Assembly (NCBI RefSeq): GCF_023277745.1
Contig: NZ_CP086322.1
Coordinates: 6,448,001 to 6,512,000 of the forward strand
Length of the DNA: 64,000 bases
Origin: Streptomyces halobius
GTDB taxonomy: Bacteria > Actinomycetota > Actinomycetes > Streptomycetales > Streptomycetaceae
Direction: 5' to 3'
A program made the position numbers and the translations under genes. Of this stretch, positions 12,837 through 21,303 are shown piece after piece; positions within the stretch are counted from its first letter, which is position 1; each line of letters opens with the position of its first letter. The notes under the pieces were generated by a model. That model saw only the letters and a program-made list of their open reading frames with translations. It was not told the origin of the DNA and ran no database searches.

Positions 12837-13334
12837 GTGAGACGAGGGCGCCCAGGGGCACCGCCCCGAGGGACGGCGGAGCGCACGCTGACCAGCGTCG
12901 GAACCGGGGAGGACGCCGGTCGGACGGATGACGACGAGCGCGCGGAGCGGAACGGCACGGCACAGCCGGCACCGGAGGGGGAGCTCCGGGACGCGTCCCG
13001 GCTGTGGCACATCACCCTCAGCGTCTCGGGGGCCGAGGCCCCCTTGAAGGAGGTGCGGCGGTCGCTCGAACAGCTCGCCCACGACCATCCTTTCCTGCTG
13101 ACCAGCCGCTACGCCAACGACCATGCGGAGATCCGCTACTGGGAGGAGGCGCGGGACCTGCACGATGCCGCGGCGGTGGCCCTGCGCCTGTGGGGCGAAC
13201 ACCGCTCGACGGCCAAGCTGCCCCCGTGGGAGATCGTCGGCCTGGAGGTCATCGACCGCGAGACCTACCACCAGCGCATCGCGGAGGGCTACGGCCCGCC
13301 GCCGGCCGCACGGGTCGGGGTACACCCGTATTAG
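12837..13334 (+). CDS. Conserved actinobacterial hypothetical protein between proB and proA
   Basis: The frame stays open far upstream to a TTG at 12663. However, the start at GTG 12837 has a perfect AGGAGG six bases upstream (12825-12830), giving 165 residues. The first about 60 residues are low complexity. The conserved part begins at RLWHITLSVSGAEAP and includes HDHPFLLTSRYANDHAEIRY and YHQRIAEGYGPPP, which I remember as an uncharacterised protein at this position in other Streptomyces. No catalytic motif or membrane segment is visible. Its place between two proline genes suggests co-inheritance but does not prove a proline role. Confidence 0.8.
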   Translation: MRRGRPGAPPRGTAERTLTSVGTGEDAGRTDDDERAERNGTAQPAPEGELRDASRLWHITLSVSGAEAPLKEVRRSLEQLAHDHPFLLTSRYANDHAEIRYWEEARDLHDAAAVALRLWGEHRSTAKLPPWEIVGLEVIDRETYHQRIAEGYGPPPAARVGVHPY

Positions 13335-13343
13335 CGCACCCTA

Positions 13344-13411
13344 CGGGCGCACTGGTAGCGCACTGGTACGGGCGCACTGGTGCGGGCACTCGTCCGGGCG
13401 CACTCGGCGGC
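13344..13411. repeat. Degenerate short tandem repeat
   Basis: Variants of GGGCGCACTGGT recur four to five times with small insertions in the spacer before proA. They are non-coding and probably arose by slippage. Confidence 0.45.
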
Positions 13412-13489
13412 CCACGGGAATTCCGCCCGCCCCCGCCGCGTTGTGGCCGCGCAGGGGGCGTTCACGTCCCCTGAGGGAAACCCCTTAGG

Positions 13490-13519
13490 GGGCCCCTACA
13501 GGACATCCCGTAGGGGTCC
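13490..13519 (+). terminator. Hairpin upstream of proA
   Basis: CCCCTAC (13493-13499) pairs with GTAGGGG (13510-13516), and the flanking bases extend the stem to about 10 bp with one wobble. It is preceded by a second small inverted pair around CCCCTTAGGGG. It is likely the terminator of the preceding gene. Confidence 0.45.
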
Positions 13520-13585
13520 CGTCCACCGGACACCCCCCGACGTCCCGCACTGTGAAATGCCGCATGGCCACGCCCCCGACCGGGC

Positions 13586-13591
13586 TAGGCT
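13586..13591 (+). promoter_or_regulatory. -10-like element placing proA on a leaderless transcript
   Basis: TAGGCT ends six bases before the proA ATG, and no Shine-Dalgarno sequence is present between them. This geometry fits a leaderless mRNA. No good -35 is visible, so this remains an inference. Confidence 0.35.
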
Positions 13592-13597
13592 GCCGCC

Positions 13598-14866
13598 ATG
13601 ACCAGCAGCGCATCCCACACCTCACCCGTCCTCGACACCGCCCGTCGTGCCAAGGAGGCAGCCGCCGTGCTGGCGCCGCTGCCGCGTACGGCCCGGGACG
13701 GAGCGCTGCTCGCCATCGCCGACGCCCTGGTGGAGCGCACCGACGCGATCGTGGCGGCCAACGCCGAGGACGTCGTCAAGGCCCGGGAGGCCGGCACCGC
13801 CGCATCGATCGTGGACCGGCTCACCCTCACCCCCGAGCGGATCGCGGCGATCGCCGCGGACGTCCGCCAGGTCGTGGCGCTGCCCGACCCGGTGGGCGAG
13901 GTGGTGCGCGGCTCGACCCTGCCCAACGGTCTCGACCTGCGCCAGGTCCGGGTCCCCCTGGGCGTGATCGGGATCATCTACGAGGCCCGGCCGAATGTGA
14001 CGGTGGACGCCGCGGCCCTGTGCCTGAAGTCCGGCAACGCCGTGCTGCTGCGCGGCTCGTCCTCCGCGTACGCCTCCAACAGCGCTCTGGTGGAGGTGTT
14101 GCGGGACGCCGTCGTGAGCGCCGGGCTGCAGGCCGACGCGGTGCAACTGGTGCCCGGCGAGAGCCGTGACGCGGTGCGCGAGCTGATGCGGGCCCGCGGC
14201 CTGGTCGATGTGCTGATCCCGCGCGGCGGCGCCTCGCTGATCCGTACGGTCGTCGAGGAGTCCACCGTCCCGGTGATCGAGACCGGCACCGGCAACTGCC
14301 ATGTCTACATCGACGAGGCCGCCGACCCCGACATGGCGATCGACATCCTCATCAACTCCAAGGCACAGCGGCCCAGTGTCTGCAACGCCGCGGAAACGGT
14401 GCTGGTGCACGCCGGGATCGCGGAGAAGTTCCTGCCGCGCGCCCTGGAGGCGCTGACCCAGGCCGGCGTGGTCGTGCACGGCGACGCCGCCTGGCAGCAG
14501 GCGGGCCCCGGGCTGGTCGCTCCCGCCACCGACGAGGACTGGGCCACCGAGTACCTCTCGTATGACATCGCCGCCGCCGTGGTGCCCGACCTGGACGCGG
14601 CGGTGGCGCATATCCGCCGCTGGACCTCCGGCCACACCGAGGCCATCGTCACCACCTCGCAGGCCGCCGCCCGCCGGTTCACCCAGTTGGTGGATTCCAC
14701 GACCGTCGCGGTCAACGCCTCCACCCGCTTCACCGACGGCGGCCAGTTCGGCTTCGGCGCGGAGATCGGCATCTCGACGCAGAAGCTGCACGCCCGTGGC
14801 CCCATGGGGCTTTTGGAGCTCACGTCCACGAAGTACATCGTCACGGGGGACGGACACACGCGTTAG
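13598..14866 (+). CDS. proA: Gamma-glutamyl phosphate reductase (ProA)
   Basis: This NADPH enzyme reduces gamma-glutamyl phosphate to glutamate semialdehyde, the second step of proline synthesis. At 422 residues it has family length. The aldehyde-dehydrogenase-like fold shows the cofactor region [17 protein letters not shown] near residue 125-145, the catalytic cysteine at C262 in [12 protein letters not shown], and the C-terminal [20 protein letters not shown] signature. The substrate comes from ProB, 1 kb upstream. The ATG has no ribosome-binding site but a TAGGCT hexamer six bases before it, consistent with leaderless expression. Confidence 0.97.
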   Translation: MTSSASHTSPVLDTARRAKEAAAVLAPLPRTARDGALLAIADALVERTDAIVAANAEDVVKAREAGTAASIVDRLTLTPERIAAIAADVRQVVALPDPVGEVVRGSTLPNGLDLRQVRVPLGVIGIIYEARPNVTVDAAALCLKSGNAVLLRGSSSAYASNSALVEVLRDAVVSAGLQADAVQLVPGESRDAVRELMRARGLVDVLIPRGGASLIRTVVEESTVPVIETGTGNCHVYIDEAADPDMAIDILINSKAQRPSVCNAAETVLVHAGIAEKFLPRALEALTQAGVVVHGDAAWQQAGPGLVAPATDEDWATEYLSYDIAAAVVPDLDAAVAHIRRWTSGHTEAIVTTSQAAARRFTQLVDSTTVAVNASTRFTDGGQFGFGAEIGISTQKLHARGPMGLLELTSTKYIVTGDGHTR

Positions 14867-14973
14867 CACCGTACGTCGTGGTGGACGGGGCAGGAGCCGT
14901 TGTGGGGTGCGGTTGGTGGTTCTCCCCGGCCGGATCCCTGCCCAAATCCACGGCCCGGGGCTAACCTGGACGG

Positions 14974-15636
14974 GTGCCGGACGACGTGGGGGGCCAGCCG
15001 TTCCCGGACGGTGAGGAGCCCGAAGAGCACCGCCACGGGAGCCACGGAAACGCGGACGAAGAATTCGCCTCCGTGGTCTTCGACGAGGATTTCGTACGGT
15101 CCGCGCGGTTTCGTGAGCCGTCCGCGGTCGAGCGGCTGCTGGCCGCCGCGGAGGCGCGCGCCGAGGCCGAGGCGTCCCGCTCGGGGTCCGGTGTCGGCCG
15201 CGACGGAACGAAGGGCCGGGAGGACCAGGACGGTCCGGATCCGGACGCCGACTACGACGCGTACGGCGAATACGGCCACGGGGACTACGACGACTACGGC
15301 CCGCGCACTCCGTACGGGCCCTACGGCGGGGCGCTGCGCCCGTATCGGGGCAGCGCGCGCTGGCACCGTCCGATCGCCTGGGTGCTGGCTGTGGTGATGG
15401 GCGTCGGGCTGGTCGCGCTGGCCTTCGTCGCCGTCTACCGCGGGGCTTCCGGCAGGAACCAGAACCCGGCGCCGCCGCCCGCCTCCAGCGGTGTGGACAC
15501 GCCGTCCTCCGCCGGTGCGGACCCGCCCTCCGCCGGCGGGGGAGAGGGCGTGCAGAAAGTCCGTCCAGGGCTGTTGCCGTCCGCGTCGGCCGGATCCGGG
15601 CGGCCGACCGCCTCCGCGGTGCCGCGGGCCCACTGA
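14974..15636 (+). CDS. SCO2584-like single-pass membrane protein (spore-wall group)
   Basis: This is a 220-residue protein with an acidic cytoplasmic N-terminus, one membrane segment at about residues 131-152 (WVLAVVMGVGLVALAFVAVY) and a Pro/Ser-rich outside tail. Residues 29-55 carry the motif EEFASVVFDEDFVRSARF, shared with the neighbouring gene at 15807. From position next to proA it corresponds to S. coelicolor SCO2584. To my recollection that protein is linked to the spore-wall synthesising complex and annotated as a spore-wall biosynthesis family. A Tyr/Asp/Gly stretch (residues 88-117) precedes the helix. The start is GTG with TAACCT six bases upstream, so the mRNA may be leaderless. 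The biochemical activity is unknown. Confidence 0.75.
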   Translation: MPDDVGGQPFPDGEEPEEHRHGSHGNADEEFASVVFDEDFVRSARFREPSAVERLLAAAEARAEAEASRSGSGVGRDGTKGREDQDGPDPDADYDAYGEYGHGDYDDYGPRTPYGPYGGALRPYRGSARWHRPIAWVLAVVMGVGLVALAFVAVYRGASGRNQNPAPPPASSGVDTPSSAGADPPSAGGGEGVQKVRPGLLPSASAGSGRPTASAVPRAH

Positions 15637-15665
15637 CGCCCGCTTGGGCTCCTCCTGGCGCGGCG

Positions 15666-15725
15666 CGTGGAAACGTACGGCGCCTCGTAGGGAAACGTGG
15701 AAACGTACGGCGCCTCGTAGGGAAA
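15666..15725. repeat. Perfect 30-bp tandem duplication
   Basis: Two identical adjacent 30-base units (15666-15695 and 15696-15725) begin CGTGGAAACGTACGGCGCC. They lie between the two related membrane-protein genes, upstream of the 15807 promoter. Confidence 0.9.
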
Positions 15726-15772
15726 ACCGTGGGTAACCGGAGCCGACACTGAAGTTGGGCCGCACCGGGGCG

Positions 15773-15800
15773 TTTACCGAGCCCCTGGCAGACCTACCCT
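15773..15800 (+). promoter_or_regulatory. Predicted promoter giving a leaderless 15807 transcript
   Basis: TTTACC (15773-15778) and TACCCT (15795-15800) are 16 bases apart. The -10 ends six bases before the ATG at 15807, and there is no Shine-Dalgarno sequence, so transcription and translation probably start at the same base. Confidence 0.45.
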
Positions 15801-15806
15801 AGTGGT

Positions 15807-16934
15807 ATGAGCGGGCGTGGTGACCCTCCCGAAGGGACGCCCAACGGCGCCTCGGGAGGCGGTGAGGACGAATTCCGATCCGTTGTTTTCGACGAATCGT
15901 TCGTGCGAGCTGCACGGCTGCAGGAATTCTCCGCCGACGAGCGGCTCGGCGAGCACCATGCCCCGGCCGTCAAGACCCGGCACAGCTGGCTGCGGGCCGG
16001 CGGCTCCCGGCAGGCGATCCTGCTGGTGCTGCTGATCGTGCTCGCCTTCGGCACCGCCGTCTACATGGGCATACGCCACCCCTACCAGTCCCCGGACACC
16101 GTCCGGGCGCAGCCGCTGCGGTCCACGGTCGTGCCGCTCGCGCCGACCGGTACGGTGCCGGGCGCGACGCCCGCCGACCTCTTCGCGCACAGCCCCGCGG
16201 CCGACTTCCGTATCGGTGCCGCGGGCGTCAACTTGCCCGACGTACAACGCACCGAGCACTTCTCCGACGGCCAGATCGTCTCCGCCCTGAGCATCGCGAA
16301 GGACTACATCGTCCGCTCCTCGCTGGACCCGGCCACCCTGACCCGCGGTTCGGTGCGGCCGGTCCGGCTGCTGCTCGACACCGGCCAACTCGACCAGTTC
16401 GACCGGAGCTTGGCGCATCCCGACGACGACGGGCGGTATGCGGCGACCGGCTGGCTGGTCCGTTTCGACCCCAAGCGGACCGAGCTCGCCGACCGTGACA
16501 TACGGGTCGACGGCACGCTGTCCGCCAGGGAGTTGAGCCCGGACGCCCTCGGCATCACCGCCGACTACACCTTCGTCTACGCCGTCCGGCCCACCAAGGA
16601 CGCGCTGCGGAACGGCCCCACGGACAAGACCACCGGCAAGGTCACACCGGGCGCCGCCTCACTCTTCACCGTCCGCCGCGAACTGCACTTCCGCCTCAGC
16701 CGGGACGACCTCAACGACCACCGCCTGGAGGTGCTGCAGAGCAGGCTTCAGGCAGGACCGCTCGCCTGCTCCTCCAAGCCGGCCGACGCGCTGCGTCCAC
16801 TGCTCGCGGGACAGCGCGCCGGCGTTGAGCGGCCGTCGGGCACCGACCCCTACTCCAGGAGCCGGGCCAACCCCTCGCTCTGCGGTGAGCTGGCGCCTAC
16901 TTCCCAGCCGAACCCGAGTCACCCGATCCGGTAG
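15807..16934 (+). CDS. SCO2583-like membrane protein, paralogue-like partner of the preceding gene
   Basis: This 375-residue protein has a cytoplasmic N-terminus, one membrane helix at about residues 67-89 (RQAILLVLLIVLAFGTAVYM) and a 280-residue extracytoplasmic domain of unknown fold. Residues 20-47 (EDEFRSVVFDESFVRAARLQ) repeat the N-terminal motif of the 14974 protein, so the two may dock on the same partner. Position matches SCO2583 of S. coelicolor, annotated as a membrane protein family next to spore-wall genes. The outer domain contains FSDGQIVSALSIAKDYIV and looks like a small-ligand or wall-binding domain, but I see no catalytic motif. Its last 38 bases overlap the convergent M48 gene. 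Confidence 0.75.
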   Translation: MSGRGDPPEGTPNGASGGGEDEFRSVVFDESFVRAARLQEFSADERLGEHHAPAVKTRHSWLRAGGSRQAILLVLLIVLAFGTAVYMGIRHPYQSPDTVRAQPLRSTVVPLAPTGTVPGATPADLFAHSPAADFRIGAAGVNLPDVQRTEHFSDGQIVSALSIAKDYIVRSSLDPATLTRGSVRPVRLLLDTGQLDQFDRSLAHPDDDGRYAATGWLVRFDPKRTELADRDIRVDGTLSARELSPDALGITADYTFVYAVRPTKDALRNGPTDKTTGKVTPGAASLFTVRRELHFRLSRDDLNDHRLEVLQSRLQAGPLACSSKPADALRPLLAGQRAGVERPSGTDPYSRSRANPSLCGELAPTSQPNPSHPIR

Positions 16935-18000
16935 CGCCGTCCGCGCCGCCGGAACCCCCGTCGGAACGCTGGCCGCCACGGAACACCGTGTCCCGCAGCT
17001 TGCCGCCCAAGTCGCCCGCGCCGCCCGCGATATCGCGGACCAGGCCCATCAGCGGGTCCTTGCTGTGGCGCACCGAGTCGGCGTAGTGCGAGGCGGAGTC
17101 CCTGAAGGAGTCGGACACCGAGGTGTCCTTGTCCTCGGAGCGCCGCGCGTAGTGGCCGTCCATGATCCGCTGGTAGTCGCGGCTGGCCGCCCACTTCTTC
17201 AGCTCGGCCGCCCGGACGGTGGTGAACGGGTGGCTGCGCGGCAGGATGTTGAGGATCTTCAGCACGGAGTCGCGCAGATCGCCGCCCGCCTCGTATTCGT
17301 CCGCCTGCGCCAGGAAGGAGTCCACATTCATCTCGTGCAGGTGGTTGCCGCCGGCCAGCTTCATCAGCCCGCGCATCGACGCCTGCAGATCCTGCCCGAC
17401 CAGCAGCCCGGCGCGGTCCGCGGACAGCTCCGACTTGCGGAACCACTCACGCAGCGCGGTCACGATCGCCATGATCGCGACATTGCCCAGCGGGATCCAG
17501 GCGACCTTCAGGGCGAGATTCGTCAGGAAGAGCAGGATCGTGCGGTACACGGCGTGACCGGACAGCGCGTGCCCGGCCTCATGGCCGATGACCGCCCGCA
17601 TCTCCTCCTCGTCCAGGAGCTCGACGAGGCCGGTCGTCACCACGATGATCGGCTCGTCCAGGCCGATACACATGGCATTGGGCTGCGGGTCCTGATTCAC
17701 ATACATCGGCGGGACCTTCTCCAGGTCCAGGATGTAGCAGGCGTCGCGCAGCATGTCGTTGAGATGGGCGAACTGCTGCTCGCTGACGCGGACCGAATCC
17801 GACAGGAAGAGCAGCCGCAGGCTGCGCTCGGGCAGCAGACCGCTCAGCGTCTTGAATACGGTGTCGAATCCGCTCAGCTTGCGCAGCGCCACCAGCGCCG
17901 AGCGGTCCGCCGGGTGCTCGTAGGAGCGGGACGAGATTCCGGGGAAACGCCTGCGGTCCCGGCTCGGTACGCTCTCGCTGCCGCCTGGGCTCTCCGTCAT
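16897..18000 (-). CDS. M48 family zinc metallopeptidase (HtpX-like)
   Basis: This is a 367-residue membrane-associated protease. The zinc-binding HEAGH is at H140-H144 inside VIGHEAGHALSGHAVYR. A downstream ELSADRAGLL supplies the third ligand (the E of the NELSADR-type motif). Hydrophobic segments follow the active site (about residues 150-190), as in HtpX/Ste24 relatives that degrade damaged membrane proteins. The C-terminal 60 residues are Gly/Asp/Ser-rich. The ATG is preceded by GGAGG. It converges with and overlaps the 15807 gene by 38 bases at the 3' ends. A TAGTCT -10-like hexamer is at 18038-18033. Confidence 0.9.
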   Translation of the reverse strand: MTESPGGSESVPSRDRRRFPGISSRSYEHPADRSALVALRKLSGFDTVFKTLSGLLPERSLRLLFLSDSVRVSEQQFAHLNDMLRDACYILDLEKVPPMYVNQDPQPNAMCIGLDEPIIVVTTGLVELLDEEEMRAVIGHEAGHALSGHAVYRTILLFLTNLALKVAWIPLGNVAIMAIVTALREWFRKSELSADRAGLLVGQDLQASMRGLMKLAGGNHLHEMNVDSFLAQADEYEAGGDLRDSVLKILNILPRSHPFTTVRAAELKKWAASRDYQRIMDGHYARRSEDKDTSVSDSFRDSASHYADSVRHSKDPLMGLVRDIAGGAGDLGGKLRDTVFRGGQRSDGGSGGADGATGSGDSGSAGK

Positions 18001-18132
18001 TGGGGCCTCCCCCTGTTCGACTGCGTGTGTTCAGACTAGAGGACGCCACTGACAGGCGAATGGATGCTCGGGCGTACGCTGGCGATCGCACCGAATGACC
18101 GCAGATGCCCGCACAAAAGGGAGCGCCTCGTC

Positions 18133-18285
18133 ATGCCGAATCCGAGCCTGCTGCTGGCCGCGGCACAGGAAACCGCCAGGGCCGACGGCCCCGGCTGGCT
18201 GCTGCGCACGGTGATCATCGTCGGTTTCGTCGGCGTTCCCCTCCTCGCCTGGTTCCTGCTGCGCGGCTACGGCGGCCGGGACTGA
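18133..18285 (+). CDS. Small single-pass membrane protein (50 aa)
   Basis: The start is ATG 18133, with AGGGAG about ten bases upstream; the frame is open further upstream but without a better start. The protein begins MPNPSLLLAAAQETARADGP and has one membrane helix at about residues 26-43 (LLRTVIIVGFVGVPLLAWFL). The organisation and size match a small conserved protein at this locus in other Streptomyces. No function is known. It stands divergent to the protease gene and upstream of another tiny membrane protein. Confidence 0.65.
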   Translation: MPNPSLLLAAAQETARADGPGWLLRTVIIVGFVGVPLLAWFLLRGYGGRD

Positions 18286-18410
18286 CGCCGAGGGCTCCGG
18301 GGGGCCGGGGGCGCCCCGGGGGCGGAGTCGCCGTGAGCCCGGGGTGAGCCGATGCTTACGATGTGGCGGAAGTCTCTGCCCGATCCCAGCCTGGATAGGT
18401 CCCGCTGACG

Positions 18411-18569
18411 ATGAGCCTGCACACCACCGCACAGTCCCTGGTCTCCCTCGCCGCCGACGGACACGGGGGCGAGCACGAGAGCATCAACCCCTACCTGACC
18501 GGCGGCGGAGCCCTTTTTGTCCTGCTCCTCCTGCTGTGGATCACCACCCGCTTCAACCGGGACCGCTGA
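18411..18569 (+). CDS. Small single-pass membrane protein (52 aa)
   Basis: ATG 18411 to TGA 18569 encodes a protein beginning [21 protein letters not shown] histidine/glutamate-containing stretch is followed by one membrane helix at about residues 31-46 ([16 protein letters not shown]) and a short basic tail. I recognise the pattern from the gene immediately before nadD in other Streptomyces. The His/Glu cluster before the helix could bind metal, but that is speculation. Confidence 0.7.
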   Translation: MSLHTTAQSLVSLAADGHGGEHESINPYLTGGGALFVLLLLLWITTRFNRDR

Positions 18570-18621
18570 GCCTGAACACCCGGCCCCCGGTATCGCTCCC
18601 CGCCAAGTAGGGTCTGCACGC

Positions 18622-19233
18622 ATGGGAGAGCACACAGGGCCCGTGAAGCGGCGACTCGGAGTGATGGGCGGCACGTTCGACCCGATCCATCACGGTCACC
18701 TGGTCGCCGCCAGCGAGGTGGCCAGCCAGTTCCACCTCGACGAGGTCATTTTCGTGCCCACGGGGCAGCCGTGGCAGAAGAGCCACAAGAAGGTGTCCCC
18801 GGCCGAGGACCGGTACCTGATGACGGTCATCGCGACCGCCTCGAACCCGCAGTTCTCCGTCAGCCGTATCGACATCGACCGCGGCGGCAAGACGTACACC
18901 ATCGACACGCTGCGTGATCTGCGTGCCGAGCACGTCGACGCGGATCTCTTCTTCATCACCGGCGCCGACGCGCTCGGCCAGATCCTGACCTGGCACGACG
19001 CCGACGAGCTGGTCTCGCTCGCCCATTTCATCGGGGTCACCAGGCCCGGCCATGTGCTGGCGGACCCCGGCCTGCCCAAGGGCGCGGTGTCCCTGATCGA
19101 GGTACCCGCGCTGGCCATCTCCTCGTCCGACTGCCGGGCGCGGGTCGCCCAGGGCGAGCCGGTCTGGTACCTGGTTCCGGACGGTGTGGTGCGCTACATC
19201 GACAAAAAGCAGCTGTACCGCGACGACCGCTGA
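18622..19233 (+). CDS. nadD: Nicotinate-nucleotide adenylyltransferase
   Basis: This enzyme transfers AMP from ATP to nicotinate mononucleotide in NAD synthesis. At 203 residues it has family length. The nucleotidyltransferase signature [11 protein letters not shown] is at residues 16-26 (HxGH at 23-26), and [12 protein letters not shown] near 170 corresponds to the family ISSTxIR motif. I choose ATG 18622. A TAGGGT hexamer ends eight bases before it and might be a -10 for a leaderless mRNA or serve as a weak ribosome-binding site. An in-frame GTG lies at 18643. The LCP gene follows after 24 bases, and the conserved nadD-LCP-rsfS order is intact. Confidence 0.95.
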   Translation: MGEHTGPVKRRLGVMGGTFDPIHHGHLVAASEVASQFHLDEVIFVPTGQPWQKSHKKVSPAEDRYLMTVIATASNPQFSVSRIDIDRGGKTYTIDTLRDLRAEHVDADLFFITGADALGQILTWHDADELVSLAHFIGVTRPGHVLADPGLPKGAVSLIEVPALAISSSDCRARVAQGEPVWYLVPDGVVRYIDKKQLYRDDR

Positions 19234-19257
19234 CGGGGCTGACGGAAAGGGGCACCG

Positions 19258-21045
19258 GTGAGCGACCGACAGGATCCGTACGGGCCGCAGGACCCGTATG
19301 CCCACGACCCGTATGCCCGGGACCCGTATGCCCAGGAGCAACAGGGGCAGCCGGGCTACACCTATGACGCCTACGGGCAGCCGGTGTACCGCGACGCCTC
19401 GCAGCAGCCGTACCAGCAGTACGACCCGTACGGGCAGCAGTCCGCGCCCGCTCCGCCCGCCCCGTCTCCGTACGACGGCTACGACCCGTACCAGGGACAG
19501 CAGGAATACGGCTACGACGCGTCATACGGAGGCGGACAGCAACCCACCGGCTACTCACAGCAGTACGATCCGTACGCCCAGCCTCAGCAGCAGGAGTGGA
19601 TCCCGCAGCAGGCCCCGCGGACGCCGTACGAGCAGGTTCCGTACGACGAGTCCCGCTACGGCCAGGGCGGGCCGCAGCAGTACGAGGAGCCGCGGCCGGC
19701 GCAGCGCCGCGCCCCGTCGGCGGGCGGCGCGGCGGAGAGCGGCGCCACGTCCCGTGCGTCCGGTGGCGCCGGCGCGTCGTCGGCCGCCCCGGAGTACCGC
19801 ACCGAGCAGTTCTCCTTCATCGAGGAACCGGACGAGGACTCCGAAGACGTCATCGACTGGCTGAAGTTCACCGAGAGCCGCACCGAGCGGCGCGAGGAGG
19901 CCAAGCGCCGGGGCCGCAGCCGGATCGTCGCCCTGACCGTCGTGCTGGCCCTGGTGGTCGCCGGCGGCGTCGGCTATCTGTGGTGGGCGGGCAAGCTCCC
20001 CGGGCTGTCCGGCCAGGCCACCGGCCAGCAGGTCGCCGGAAAGGGCGAGAAGCGCGACGTCCTCGTGGTGCACCTGCGGGACACCAAGACCGGGAACAGT
20101 TCCACGGCGCTGCTCGTGGACAACGAGACCACCCACAAGGGCACCACCGTCCTCCTGCCCAACAATCTCGTCCTCGCCAAGGAGGACGGGACCCCCACCA
20201 CCCTCGGCAAGTCCGTCAAGGACGAGGGCTCCGACGCGACCCGGGAGTCCCTCAACACCCTCCTCGGCGCCGGTCTCAAGGCCAGCTGGCGGCTGGACAC
20301 CCCGTATCTGGAGAACCTCGTCGAGACGGTCGGCGGTATCTCCCTCGACACCGATGCCACCGTGCCCGGCGCCAAGAAGGGCGACTCCCCGCTGGTCAAG
20401 CAGGGCCGCGCACGGGACCTCAACGGGCAGGCGGCCGTCGCGTACGCCACCTACCAGGCGCGGGGCGAGTCCCAGGTCAAGCAGCTGGCCCGGTTCGGGC
20501 AGGTCATGCAGGCCACGCTGAAGAAGGTCTCCAGCGACGCGGACGGCGCCACCGCCATCGTGAAGGCGCTGCTGCAGGTGCTCGACCCGCCGCTCACCGA
20601 GGCCGAGCTGGGCAGCTCCCTGGCGCAGCGGGCCGAACTGGCGAAGACCGGCGCCTACCGCACCACCCTGCTGCCGGTGCAGGCGGACGGCACGCTCAGC
20701 CAGACGGCCTCGGACAGCGTCGTCAAGGACGTGCTCGGCGGCACCGTCAAGAACACCGACCCCGAGGCGACCGCCCGGGTCGCGGTCCGTAACGCCAGCG
20801 GCGCCCGGGACGCCACCGGAAAGGCGCAGGTCGCACTGGTCAACGGTGGCTACACCTTCGTCGACGACGGATCCGCGACGGCCGCCCGGACCACGTCCCA
20901 GGTGACCTACGCGGACGCCGGCCGGAAAGCGCGGGCCGAGGAGGTCGCCAAGACGCTGGGCCTGCCCGTGAGCGTGGTCAAGCAGGGCAAGGGCGCCTCG
21001 AACGCCGATGTCACCGTCGTCCTGGGGCAGGACTACAAGGGCTGA
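19258..21045 (+). CDS. LytR-CpsA-Psr family wall-polymer transferase (PdtA-like)
   Basis: The protein has 595 residues. Residues 1-180 are Tyr/Gln/Pro/Asp-rich and contain repeated DPYA/DPYG units. A membrane helix lies at about 221-243 (VALTVVLALVVAGGVGYLWW). The LCP-like domain follows (about 263-410), then a LytR_C-type domain (about 500-590, including VRNASG and VVLGQDYKG). LCP enzymes move undecaprenyl-linked glycopolymers onto peptidoglycan. In S. coelicolor the gene at this position (SCO2578, PdtA) is reported to be needed for proper spores and tip growth. The usual RSDT-type substrate motif is not obvious, so this is a divergent LCP. The GTG start has GAAAGGGG upstream. Confidence 0.85.
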   Translation: MSDRQDPYGPQDPYAHDPYARDPYAQEQQGQPGYTYDAYGQPVYRDASQQPYQQYDPYGQQSAPAPPAPSPYDGYDPYQGQQEYGYDASYGGGQQPTGYSQQYDPYAQPQQQEWIPQQAPRTPYEQVPYDESRYGQGGPQQYEEPRPAQRRAPSAGGAAESGATSRASGGAGASSAAPEYRTEQFSFIEEPDEDSEDVIDWLKFTESRTERREEAKRRGRSRIVALTVVLALVVAGGVGYLWWAGKLPGLSGQATGQQVAGKGEKRDVLVVHLRDTKTGNSSTALLVDNETTHKGTTVLLPNNLVLAKEDGTPTTLGKSVKDEGSDATRESLNTLLGAGLKASWRLDTPYLENLVETVGGISLDTDATVPGAKKGDSPLVKQGRARDLNGQAAVAYATYQARGESQVKQLARFGQVMQATLKKVSSDADGATAIVKALLQVLDPPLTEAELGSSLAQRAELAKTGAYRTTLLPVQADGTLSQTASDSVVKDVLGGTVKNTDPEATARVAVRNASGARDATGKAQVALVNGGYTFVDDGSATAARTTSQVTYADAGRKARAEEVAKTLGLPVSVVKQGKGASNADVTVVLGQDYKG

Positions 21046-21101
21046 GCAAAGGTCCGGACGCGGGCCTGCCACCCGCCCCACCTGGGGTTCGGCCGGGACG
21101 G

Positions 21102-21129
21102 TCGGGCCCGGCCGGTGGGGCGGGCCCGA
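21102..21129 (+). terminator. Hairpin after the LCP gene
   Basis: TCGGGCCCG (21102-21110) pairs with CGGGCCCGA (21121-21129) across a ten-base loop, about 60 bases after the stop. It separates nadD-LCP from rsfS. Confidence 0.45.
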
Positions 21130-21303
21130 TCGCGGACCGACGGGTGTGTTCGAAAAGCCATCCGGGGCTGTCGGTGGTCCGTGAGACCCTTGAGGGGTAC
21201 CTGACCGCCGATCCGGCCACCCATGGCGGCGGTGGCGCGCCGCGACGCCGCCGCGAGCCGCCGCCCCGGCCGGAGACGCCGCCCCCGACCCGGAAAGCCG
21301 CTT

